Shown in pieces: positions 50,319 to 57,941 of a stretch of DNA of 64,000 nucleotides. The translations under genes and the position numbers were made by a program. Each line of letters starts with the position of its first letter. The first letter of the stretch is position 1. Where the stretch lies: NCBI GenBank assembly GCA_963721385.1, contig CAVRJB010000013.1, positions 434,001 to 498,000 of the forward strand, written 5' to 3'. The notes below the pieces were generated by a model that worked only from the letters and a program-made list of their open reading frames with translations, was not told the DNA's origin and searched no databases. Origin of the DNA: DAOMFB01 sp963721385. GTDB lineage: Bacteria > Acidobacteriota > Thermoanaerobaculia > UBA5066.

Positions 50319-51301
50319 TACCACCTGACGAGTGCGGCGCCCCAGGTCAACCCGGCGCCGAAGGCCGTGAAGAGAACGAGGTCGCCGCGCCGGATCCGGC
50401 CGTCGCGGACGTACTCGTCGAGCGCGATCGGGATCGACGCCGCGCTCGTGTTGCCGTACCGGGAGATGTTGACGACACAACGCTCGGGCGGAATCTCGAG
50501 CCGCTCGCCGACCGCGGTGATGATCCGGTCGTTCGCCTGATGGGGGATGAGCCACGAGACGTCGGCCGTGGTGAAGCCGCTCTCCGTCAGGACCTCCCGA
50601 CAGACCTCTGTGATCGCCCGCACGGCCATCTTGAACGTCTCGCCCCCCATCATCTTGATGAAGGGGAGGCGCTGCTCGAGCGTCTCGGCGCGGTTCGGGG
50701 GGGCGTTCGAGCCGCCCCCCGGCATCGAGATGAACCCCGCCCCTGCGCCGTCGCAGCGGATCCTGGTGGCGAGGACCCCGTGGTCGGCCCGCGTCGCCTT
50801 GAGCACCGTCGCCCCCGCGCCGTCGCCGAAGAGGACGCACGTCCCGCGGTCGGTGTAGTCCGTGTAGCGCGTCAGGAACTCCGCGCCGATGAGGAGGATG
50901 TTCTGCGCCTTCGCCGACTGGATGAGTCCGTCCGCCACGTGGACGCCGTAGATCCAACCCGAGCAGCCCGCGTTCTGGTCCCAGGCCGCGGCCTTCTTCG
51001 CGCCGAGCTTCTGCTGGACGAGGCAGGCGGCCGCGGGGATCAGCTGGTCCGGCGTGACCGTGGCGAGAATGAGAGCGTCGAGCTCCCGCGGCTGGAGGCC
51101 GGCCGCCTCGAGGGCCGGCCGTGCCGCGGCGACGCAGTAGTCGGACAATACGTCGCCGTCCGCCGCCCGCCGCCGCTCGCGGATTCCCGTCCGGGTCGTG
51201 ATCCACTCGTCCGTCGTCTCGACCAGCTTCATCAGGTCGGCGTTGGTCAGGACTCCGGCGGGGACGGCCGCGCCGGTTCCCGCGATCGTGGCGTGAAACA
51301 T
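50318..51301 (-). CDS. fabH: Beta-ketoacyl-ACP synthase III
   Basis: A 327-residue enzyme that starts fatty-acid synthesis by condensing acyl-CoA with malonyl-ACP. The catalytic cysteine lies in DQNAGCSGWIYG, histidine in IPHQANDRI and asparagine in YGNTSAASIP. The residues flanking the cysteine (GCSGW) differ from the E. coli ACAGF type and resemble the form found in many Gram-positive and Acidobacteria-like sequences. It starts at ATG 51301 with GGGGGG upstream. Confidence 0.96.
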   Translation of the reverse strand: MFHATIAGTGAAVPAGVLTNADLMKLVETTDEWITTRTGIRERRRAADGDVLSDYCVAAARPALEAAGLQPRELDALILATVTPDQLIPAAACLVQQKLGAKKAAAWDQNAGCSGWIYGVHVADGLIQSAKAQNILLIGAEFLTRYTDYTDRGTCVLFGDGAGATVLKATRADHGVLATRIRCDGAGAGFISMPGGGSNAPPNRAETLEQRLPFIKMMGGETFKMAVRAITEVCREVLTESGFTTADVSWLIPHQANDRIITAVGERLEIPPERCVVNISRYGNTSAASIPIALDEYVRDGRIRRGDLVLFTAFGAGLTWGAALVRW

Positions 51302-51331
51302 GGTCCCCCCCTTCAGGCGAAAGCCAGGATG

Positions 51332-52342
51332 TTAGCGGCGGAGGCGCTCTGGCGCGAACTCGAGCGCCTTCTCCCGGATCTTTTCCGGCACACCGTGCCG
51401 CTCGAAGGCGTCGGCCGCGCGGATCGCGTTCTTCACCGCCTTGGCGTTCGAGCGGCCGTGCCCGATCAGGCAGGCTCCGTTCACGCCGAGCAGCGGCGCG
51501 CCGCCGTATTCGCTGTAGTCGAGCCGCTTCTTGAACGCCCGGAAGGCGTCCTTCGAGAGCAGGAATCCCATCGACGCCTGCAGGCTCCTCGTGATCTCCT
51601 GCTTGAGCGCCTCTTCGACGAGGTGGGCGAGGCTTTCCGAGACCTTCAGGACGACGTTTCCCGTGAAGCCGTCGGTCACGATGACGTCCACCTTGCCGCC
51701 GTAAACGTCCCGCCCCTCGACATTGCCGATGAAGTTGATGCCCGAGCTCTTCAGGAGGCCGAACACCTCGCGCGTCGTGTCGGTCCCTTTCCCTTCCTCC
51801 TCGCCGACGGAGAGGAGGCCGATGCGCGGCTTCGCGACCCCGAGCGCCTCCTGCGCGTAGAAGTGCCCCATCAGCGCGAACTCGCGGTAGTGCTCCGGGC
51901 GGCAGCTCACGTTCGCGCCGACGTCGAGGAGAACCCGTTTGTGCCCGAGGCCGGGGAGCACGGTGGCGAGCGCCGGTCGGTCGATCCCCTCGACGACCCC
52001 CATGATCATCTTCGCGACGACCATGGCGGCGCCGGTGTGGCCGGCGGTGAACATGCCGCGGGCGCGCCCCTCGCGAACGCACTCCGCCGCGACGCGGACG
52101 GAAGCGCGACGCTTCTTCCGGATCGGCGTGATGGAAGGCTCGTCGAACTCGACGACTTCGTCGGCCTCGACGATCCCGATGCGGCTCCCCGAGTAGGCGA
52201 GCCGCTTCAGCTCGGACTCGATCTCACGCCGGCGGCCGACGAGGAGCGTCTCGAGCCCGAGGTCGACGGCGGCGGCGACGGCGCCCTCGACGACGACGCG
52301 CGGGGCGCTGTCACCGCCCATCGCGTCCACCGCGATCGTCAT
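51332..52342 (-). CDS. plsX: Phosphate acyltransferase PlsX
   Basis: A 336-residue enzyme that converts acyl-ACP to acyl-phosphate, linking fatty-acid and phospholipid synthesis. The opening TIAVDAMGGDSAPRVVVEGA is diagnostic, and FTAGHTGAAMVVAKMIMG, DVGANVSCRPEHY and VTDGFTGNVVLKVSE follow the family. It lies between rpmF and fabH as usual. Confidence 0.97.
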   Translation of the reverse strand: MTIAVDAMGGDSAPRVVVEGAVAAAVDLGLETLLVGRRREIESELKRLAYSGSRIGIVEADEVVEFDEPSITPIRKKRRASVRVAAECVREGRARGMFTAGHTGAAMVVAKMIMGVVEGIDRPALATVLPGLGHKRVLLDVGANVSCRPEHYREFALMGHFYAQEALGVAKPRIGLLSVGEEEGKGTDTTREVFGLLKSSGINFIGNVEGRDVYGGKVDVIVTDGFTGNVVLKVSESLAHLVEEALKQEITRSLQASMGFLLSKDAFRAFKKRLDYSEYGGAPLLGVNGACLIGHGRSNAKAVKNAIRAADAFERHGVPEKIREKALEFAPERLRR

Positions 52343-52367
52343 GATCGGCTGGCCGGCCGCGCTCCTC

Positions 52368-52553
52368 TTACTGGGACTCGGTGCCCGCCATCACCTCGCG
52401 GCCCCTGTAGGTGCCGCAGGCGGGGCAGACGCGGTGCGGCACCTTGGCCACGCCGCACTTCGGGCAGACCGACGTCTGCTTCGGCTTGAGAAAATCGTGC
52501 GCCCGTCGCAGGTCGCGGCGCGTCTTGCTGTGGCGGTGCTTGGGATTCGGCAT
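52368..52553 (-). CDS. rpmF: 50S ribosomal protein L32, zinc-binding form
   Basis: A 61-residue ribosomal protein. The basic N-terminus MPNPKHRHSKTRRDLRRAHD is typical. A zinc ribbon uses C30, C33, C43 and C46 (CPKC, CPAC). It starts at ATG 52553 with GGAG about 6 nt upstream, 27 nt after yceD. Confidence 0.97.
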   Translation of the reverse strand: MPNPKHRHSKTRRDLRRAHDFLKPKQTSVCPKCGVAKVPHRVCPACGTYRGREVMAGTESQ

Positions 52554-52580
52554 CGCTGGTCTCCTGGAAGCGGATGGAAT

Positions 52581-53105
52581 TTACCGGGGTCGAAGCGCCT
52601 TGAGGGCGCTCCAGCGGTCGTCAGTCGGTTCGACGCAGGCGCATTCGGTCGCGTTCCGGTCGGCCCCGCACATCGGGCAGAGCCCGCGGCAGTCGTCCCG
52701 GCAGAGCGCCTTCATCGGCAGCTCGAGCAGCACCTGCTCGTCGATCAGCGGGTCGAAGGGAAGGACGAAGTCGTCGTACCAGACGATGTCGAGGTCGCGG
52801 GCCGAGAGCTCGACTTCCTCGTCGAGGGTCCCGGCGTTCTTCTCGTGGGACGGCGCGAAGACCCACGAGACCGGCCCCGTACGGCGGAACGAAACCGGCC
52901 TCAGGCAGCGGGCACAGGTGGTCGTGCCGTCGAACGAGAGGTTGCCGTCGAGGACGAAGCCCGTATCGGCCTTCCGGAGGAGCCCGGAGAACGAGACCGG
53001 AGACAGGGAGAGGACGTCGTCACGCTCGAGCCGCTGGCTCGTCACGTCGAATTGATGAGAAAGATCTACGGGCTCGTCGAGAGCCTTCTCGAGATCGAGG
53101 TCCAT
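52581..53105 (-). CDS. YceD family protein (DUF177)
   Basis: A 174-residue protein of the YceD/DUF177 family, which accompanies rpmF and the fatty-acid genes in most bacteria and is linked to ribosomal RNA processing. Family features are CARCLRPV in the middle and a cysteine-rich C-terminal block with LCRDDCRGLCPMCG and CACVEP. It starts at ATG 53105; TATACT lies 30 nt upstream and opens the fatty-acid operon. It is divergent from the glycosyltransferase at 53159. Confidence 0.92.
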   Translation of the reverse strand: MDLDLEKALDEPVDLSHQFDVTSQRLERDDVLSLSPVSFSGLLRKADTGFVLDGNLSFDGTTTCARCLRPVSFRRTGPVSWVFAPSHEKNAGTLDEEVELSARDLDIVWYDDFVLPFDPLIDEQVLLELPMKALCRDDCRGLCPMCGADRNATECACVEPTDDRWSALKALRPR

Positions 53106-53135
53106 GGATCCGGCCCTCCACAAGGCGGACCGCGG

Positions 53136-53141
53136 AGTATA
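53136..53141 (-). promoter_or_regulatory. Putative -10 box (TATACT) of the yceD-fab operon
   Basis: TATACT on the minus strand, 30 nt before ATG 53105, in a 53-bp divergent gap. It lies 3 bp from the opposing box at 53145-53150. Confidence 0.4.
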
Positions 53142-53144
53142 GGG

Positions 53145-53150
53145 AATAAT
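53145..53150 (+). promoter_or_regulatory. Putative -10 box (AATAAT) of the polysaccharide operon
   Basis: AATAAT ends 8 nt before ATG 53159, again a leaderless layout. It is almost back to back with the minus-strand TATACT. Confidence 0.4.
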
Positions 53151-53158
53151 CCCCGCGA

Positions 53159-54250
53159 ATGCGAATAGCCGTCGACGCTCGGCCCTTCGAAGAGCGGCCG
53201 ACGGGCGCCGGGCGCGTGCTCGAAGGCCTCCTCGGCGCGTGGCGGCGGCAGTTCCCGGGCGATTCGTTCGTCCTCCTCTCGCCGCGGCGTTCCTTCTTGC
53301 CCCCGCCGCTCGACCTCGACGCGGCCGTGACACGCGGCCCCGCGTCGGGCCTGCCGGGAACCCTCTGGCTCCAGGTGCGGGCCGCCGCCGAGGCGCGGCG
53401 GGCGGGCGCGGACCTCTTCCTCGGCTCGCTCGCCATCGTCCCCGCTTCGGCGTCGCCTCCGTCCGTCTCCCTGATCCACGACCTGACGCCGCTCCTCTTC
53501 CCGGAATGGCACTCGCTGAAGAACCGGCTCGGGTTCGTCCCCTTCCTGGGCGCCACCGTTCGGCGCGCGCGCCGGATCGCGACGGTGTCGGCTGCGACGC
53601 GCGACGACCTCCTCCGCTTCCATCCCGAGGCCGCGGAACGAACGGCCATCGTCCCGAACGGCCTCGTGCCGGCCCCTCCGGTCCCGCCCGGCCCGCCCCC
53701 GAACGGGGGCCGGCCGTTCGTCCTCTTTCTCGGAACGCTCGAGCCGCGGAAAAACGTCCCGCGTCTCGTCGACGCGATGGAGTCGATCTGGGACCGCCGG
53801 CCGGCGTTCCCCGACCTCGTCCTCGCGGGGGGCGAGGGTTGGGGGCTGCCCCGCTTCGGCGCACGGCTCGCCGCGTCGCGCCACGCGGCGCGAATCCGGC
53901 GGGCCGGGTACGTGGACGCCCTCGAGAGAGCGCGGCTCCTTTCGCACGCGCGCCTTTTCGCCTACCCGAGCCTCTACGAGGGATTCGGGCTCCCGCCGCT
54001 CGAGGCGATGGCGGCCGGGACGCCCGTCGTCGGCTCGTCGTCGTCGTCGATCCCCGAGATCGTCGGCGACGCGGGCCTCCTTCCCGACCCCGCGAGCGTC
54101 CCTTCGATCGCCGCGGCGATCGAGCAGGCGAACGACGACGAGGCCTGGCGCGCCAGGGCGCGGGCCAGGGGGCTCGAGCGCGCGGGACGATTCACCTGGG
54201 AGGCGTCCGCGACGAAGATGCGTGCTCTCTGCGAGGAGGCGCTCGCGTGA
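53159..54250 (+). CDS. Glycosyltransferase family 4 protein
   Basis: A 363-residue GT-B glycosyltransferase of family 4, likely mannosyl- or rhamnosyl-type. The N-terminal domain begins MRIAVDARPFEERPTGAGR and has LIHDLTPLLFP. The C-terminal domain has VLFLGTLEPRKNVPRLVDA and the nucleotide-sugar motif YEGFGLPPLEAMAAGTPV (E-x7-E). It transfers an activated sugar in extracellular polysaccharide assembly; specificity is unknown. It is the first of four consecutive plus-strand genes and ends in a 4-nt overlap with the next. Confidence 0.92.
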   Translation: MRIAVDARPFEERPTGAGRVLEGLLGAWRRQFPGDSFVLLSPRRSFLPPPLDLDAAVTRGPASGLPGTLWLQVRAAAEARRAGADLFLGSLAIVPASASPPSVSLIHDLTPLLFPEWHSLKNRLGFVPFLGATVRRARRIATVSAATRDDLLRFHPEAAERTAIVPNGLVPAPPVPPGPPPNGGRPFVLFLGTLEPRKNVPRLVDAMESIWDRRPAFPDLVLAGGEGWGLPRFGARLAASRHAARIRRAGYVDALERARLLSHARLFAYPSLYEGFGLPPLEAMAAGTPVVGSSSSSIPEIVGDAGLLPDPASVPSIAAAIEQANDDEAWRARARARGLERAGRFTWEASATKMRALCEEALA

Positions 54251-55329
54251 CCCGCGTCTTCCTCGACGCCCGGAAAGCCCGGGACTTCGGCATCGGGCGA
54301 TACGTCATCGGGCTCCTTTCCGCCCTCGCCCGGCGCGGCGAGTTCGAACTCGTGGCCGCCGTTCTCCCGGGCGACGAGGCCCTGCTCCCGTCGGGCGTCG
54401 CGCCCGCCGTCTGCGCGGCCGGCCACTACACCGTCCGGGAGCTGGTGGCGGTCAGCGCCCTCGTCCGCCGTGTCCGCCCCGACCTCTTCCACGCGCCGCA
54501 CTACGTCGTGCCGTTCTTCCCGCCGGCCGCCACGGTGGTCACGGTCCACGACCTGATGCACCTCCACCGCCCCGAGCATGCGTCGCCGGCGAAGCGGGCC
54601 TACGCGCGCTGGATGGTCGGCCGCGCGTTGCGGCTCTCCGCGCGCGTGATCGCGGTCTCGGAGGCGACGAAGAAGGAAATTCTCGCTTTCGGACCCGAGC
54701 ACAGCGGCAAGGTCGATGTCATTCCAAATGGAGTCGAAGAAAAATTCTTCCTCGAAGGGGAAGAACGGAATGCCGGAGTGTGTCGAGTGCCCGCGGCGCT
54801 ATCTCGCGTCCCTTCATTCGAACGTCCTTATCTTCTCTTCCTCGGCAACGACAAGCCGCACAAGAACCTCGACGGCCTCCTCGCCGCTTTCGCGTCCCTT
54901 CGAAAGGCCGAGCCGGACCTCGAGCTCATCCTGGCCGGCGTCTCCACCTCGCGGCCGGTTCCGCCCGGCACCCGCGCGCTCGGCCTCGTCCCCGACGCGG
55001 AGCTTCTCCCGCTCCTCCGCGGCGCCCGGGCGCTCGTCCTCCCCTCCTTCGCCGAGGGATTCGGGCTCCCGGTCGCCGAGGCGATGGCCGCCGGGACGCC
55101 GGTCGCCTGCTCGGATCTCCCGGCGCTTCGGGAAGTGGCCGGGGACGCGGCGGTTTTCTTCGACCCCCACGACACGGCGTCCCTCGCACGAGCCGTCGCA
55201 GGCCTGCTGGGAGACGAGGGAAGAAGAGACTTGCTGAGACGACGGGGAAAAGAACGAGCGGCCGCCCTGACGTGGGACGCCGCCGCCGAGCGAACCGCCC
55301 GCCTCTACCGCGAGGTGTTGGGCGGATGA
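54247..55329 (+). CDS. Glycosyltransferase family 4 protein
   Basis: A 360-residue GT4 enzyme related to its upstream neighbour. Motifs are RKARDFGIGRYVIGLL, VTVHDLMHLHRPEH, YLLFLGNDKPHKNLDGLL and AEGFGLPVAEAMAAGTPV. It starts at GTG 54247, overlapping the previous stop as GTGA. Between VIPNGVE and YLLFLG (54730-54835) the codon use turns AT- and purine-rich, unlike the rest of the gene, with short inverted repeats. Confidence 0.92.
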   Translation: MTRVFLDARKARDFGIGRYVIGLLSALARRGEFELVAAVLPGDEALLPSGVAPAVCAAGHYTVRELVAVSALVRRVRPDLFHAPHYVVPFFPPAATVVTVHDLMHLHRPEHASPAKRAYARWMVGRALRLSARVIAVSEATKKEILAFGPEHSGKVDVIPNGVEEKFFLEGEERNAGVCRVPAALSRVPSFERPYLLFLGNDKPHKNLDGLLAAFASLRKAEPDLELILAGVSTSRPVPPGTRALGLVPDAELLPLLRGARALVLPSFAEGFGLPVAEAMAAGTPVACSDLPALREVAGDAAVFFDPHDTASLARAVAGLLGDEGRRDLLRRRGKERAAALTWDAAAERTARLYREVLGG

Positions 55330-56480
55330 GAATCGCGCTCGTTCACGACTGGCTGACCGGGAATCGCGGCGGCGAAAAGGTCCTGCTCGAGCTGGCGCGT
55401 CTCTTCCCCGACGCGACCCTCTTCACCCTCTTCCGCTTTCCCGGGACCGTCCCCGCCGAGATCGAGGCGCTCCCGGTCCGGACGACGATCGTCCAGCGCT
55501 TCGTCTCGCCCCGGCGCGACTACCGGAAGCTCCTGCCGCTCTTCTTCCCCGCGGCCGAGAGCTGGGACCTCTCCGGCTTCGATCTCGTTCTCTCGTCCTC
55601 CCACTGCGTCGCGAAGAACGCGAGGAAGGGTGTCGGCGCCGTTCACGTCTGCTACTGCCACACCCCGGTCCGGTATCTCCACGACCAGTTCGACGACTAC
55701 CTCCGCGGGAGATCCGTCCCGTTCCGGGCCGCCGCGTCGCTCCTCCGGGCTCCGCTCCGGGCGCGGGACGTCGCGAACGCGCTCCGCGTCGACGCGTTCC
55801 TCGCGAACTCGGAGAACGTCCGGGATCGAATCGGACGCCTCTACGGGCGCGAGGCCGAGGTCGTCTTCCCCCCGGCGGACACGGGGTTCTACGTTCCCGG
55901 CCCCCCGCGCGAGCGGCGGGGATTCCTGATCGTCTCGGCCTTCGCCCCGTACAAGCGGCTGGACGACGCCGTGGAGACCGCGAACCGGTTCCGCCTCCCG
56001 CTGACGGTCGCGGGCTCCGGCCCCGAGCGCGCCCGGCTGGCCCGGATGGCGGGTGAGACCGTCCGCTTTGCCGGCACTCCCTCGGACGAGACCTTACGCG
56101 AGCTCTACCGCTCCGCAGAGGCGCTCCTGATGCCGGGAGAGGAGGACTTCGGAATCGTGCCGGTCGAGGCCCAGGCCTGCGGAACCCCCGTCATCGCGCT
56201 CGGGCGGGGTGGCGCGAAAGAGACGGTCCTGGACGGCCGAACCGGGGTCCTCTACCCCGAGCCCGGCCCGGAGGGCCTCGCCGGGGCGATTGACAGGTTC
56301 CGGGGCCTCCGGTTCAATGAGCAGGAGATGGTCCGGAACGCGGCCCGTTTTTCCCGCGGGCGCTTCCGCCAAAGACTTGGAGAGGCCCTCGACTCCGCAC
56401 TTCGCGGGCTCGGAAGGCCCGAAATGGCCGATGCCGTGAACGAACGCCTCGAGAGCAGAAAGCCGACACCGCCCCGACAT
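55326..56480 (+). CDS. Glycosyltransferase family 4 protein, stop codon lost
   Basis: A GT4 enzyme of about 375 residues of recognisable sequence. It has ALVHDWLTGNRGGEKVL, the CYCHTPVRYLHDQF loop typical of mannosyltransferases of the WbaZ/WcaI-like group, LIVSAFAPYKRLDDAV and MPGEEDFGIVPVEAQACGTPV. It starts at ATG 55326, overlapping the previous stop as ATGA. Homology fades near 56420, but the frame has no stop until 57776, deep inside the next gene. In the other two frames stops occur at 56437 and at 56480 (an ATGA overlap with the next gene). A one-base slip near the 3' end is the simplest explanation, so the end given is approximate. Confidence 0.78.
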
Positions 56481-57876
56481 GATCCGCCGCCAGACCCGAA
56501 GGCTCCAGGCCCTCTTCGCGACCGCCGACGTCGTCGCGTCGTGTGTGGCGCTCGTCGCCGCCTACCTCATCCGCTTCGAGTCCGTCTGGCCGACCCCGAA
56601 GGGCTACCAGCCCTTCTCCGACTACGCGGTGCTCCTCCCGGTCATTGCCGTCCTCTGGCCGCTCGTCTTCTACTTCCACCGGCTCTACCAGATCCGGCGC
56701 GACCGCTCGATGATCGACGAGGCGCTGGCCGTCGTCGTGGCGGTCGCGCTCGGGACGATCCTCCTGATCGGCCTCCTGTCGTTCTGGAGGACCTTCAGCT
56801 TCAACCGCCCGCTCCTCGTCGTCTTCCTCGTCCTCGACATCCTCCTCGTGGCCGCTGTCCGCTTCGGCATCCACCGGTATCTCGAGATCGTCTGGGCGTC
56901 CGGCATCGGGGTGCGGCGCGCCCTCGTCGTCGGGGCGGGGCACACGGGCCGGGCGCTCGCCGACAAGCTGATCGACCACCCGGCCACGGGCGTCAAGCCG
57001 ATCGGCTTCGCCGACGACGACCCGAAGAAGCGCGACGAAGCGTACCGGGGTCTCTCCGTGCTGGGCGACACGTCGCAGGTGAAGGAGCTCCTCCGGGCGC
57101 ACGACGTCGACACCGTCTTCCTCGCACTGCCGGTCGAGGCGCACCGGACCATGCTGCGGATCCTCCAGGACGTCGGCAACGAGATGATCGACATCCGCCT
57201 CGTCCCCGACGTCTTCCAGTTCGTGACGTTCAAGGCCGGCATCGAGGACTTCGACGGCCTTCCGGTGATCAACCTGACCCAGGTGCCCCTCGAGGGGTGG
57301 AACTCGCTCGTGAAGAGGAGCATGGACGTCGTCCTCTCGTCGATCGGACTCGCCTCGCTCGCCGTCCTCTTCCCGTTCATCGCGCTCGCGATCTGGCTCG
57401 AGGACCGCGGCCCGATCTTCTACGCGCAGGAGCGGATGGGGCTGGACGGGCGGCATTTCCGGATGCTCAAGTTCCGGTCGATGAAGAGCGACGCCGAGGA
57501 GGAGGGCGCGCGCTGGGCCGAGGAGAACGACCCGCGCCGGACCCGCGTGGGAGCGCTCCTCAGGAAGACCTCGCTCGACGAGCTGCCGCAACTCGTCAAC
57601 GTCTTCCTCGGCGACATGTCGCTCGTCGGGCCGCGTCCGGAGCGGCCCGAGTTCGTCCACGAGTTCAAGGAGAAGTTCCCCCAGTACATGCTTCGCCACC
57701 GCGTGCGGGCCGGGATCACGGGTTGGGCCCAGGTCCACGGCTGGCGCGGGAACACGAGCCTCTCGAAGCGGATTGAGTACGACCTCTACTATGTCGAGAA
57801 CTGGAGCGTGAGCCTCGACATCAAGATCCTCTGGCTCACCGTTCGCTGGGGCTTCACCCACAAGAACGCTTACTGA
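56479..57876 (+). CDS. Undecaprenyl-phosphate sugar phosphotransferase (WcaJ-type)
   Basis: A 465-residue initiating enzyme of exopolysaccharide synthesis, which places the first sugar-phosphate on undecaprenyl phosphate. Four or five N-terminal helices lead to a CoA-binding-like domain (ALVVGAGHTGRALADKLI). The catalytic domain begins KRSMDVVLSSIGL and contains FYAQERMGLDGRHFRMLKFRSM (core ERMGLDGR, LKFRSM), DELPQLVNVFLGDMSLVGPRPE (core DMSLVGPRPE) and GWAQVHGWRG. The length is full. A hairpin overlaps its stop codon. Confidence 0.95.
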   Translation: MIRRQTRRLQALFATADVVASCVALVAAYLIRFESVWPTPKGYQPFSDYAVLLPVIAVLWPLVFYFHRLYQIRRDRSMIDEALAVVVAVALGTILLIGLLSFWRTFSFNRPLLVVFLVLDILLVAAVRFGIHRYLEIVWASGIGVRRALVVGAGHTGRALADKLIDHPATGVKPIGFADDDPKKRDEAYRGLSVLGDTSQVKELLRAHDVDTVFLALPVEAHRTMLRILQDVGNEMIDIRLVPDVFQFVTFKAGIEDFDGLPVINLTQVPLEGWNSLVKRSMDVVLSSIGLASLAVLFPFIALAIWLEDRGPIFYAQERMGLDGRHFRMLKFRSMKSDAEEEGARWAEENDPRRTRVGALLRKTSLDELPQLVNVFLGDMSLVGPRPERPEFVHEFKEKFPQYMLRHRVRAGITGWAQVHGWRGNTSLSKRIEYDLYYVENWSVSLDIKILWLTVRWGFTHKNAY

Positions 57877-57895
57877 CCGCTCCGCGGTCAGTAAG
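57869..57895 (+). terminator. Hairpin at the end of the polysaccharide operon
   Basis: A perfect 12-bp stem CTTACTGACCGC / GCGGTCAGTAAG with a 3-nt loop spans the wcaJ-type stop codon. No U-run follows. The 9-mer CAAGAACGC is directly repeated on both sides (57861-57869 and 57896-57904). Confidence 0.5.
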
Positions 57896-57941
57896 CAAGA
57901 ACGCGGCTGCCATGATTCAGGGGAACCCGGTCGCGACGCCG

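Noticed and set aside
55326..57776. A real fusion of the third glycosyltransferase with a large downstream domain
   Set aside because: The downstream 430 codons are Arg/Pro-rich and out of frame with a full-length, well-conserved sugar phosphotransferase.
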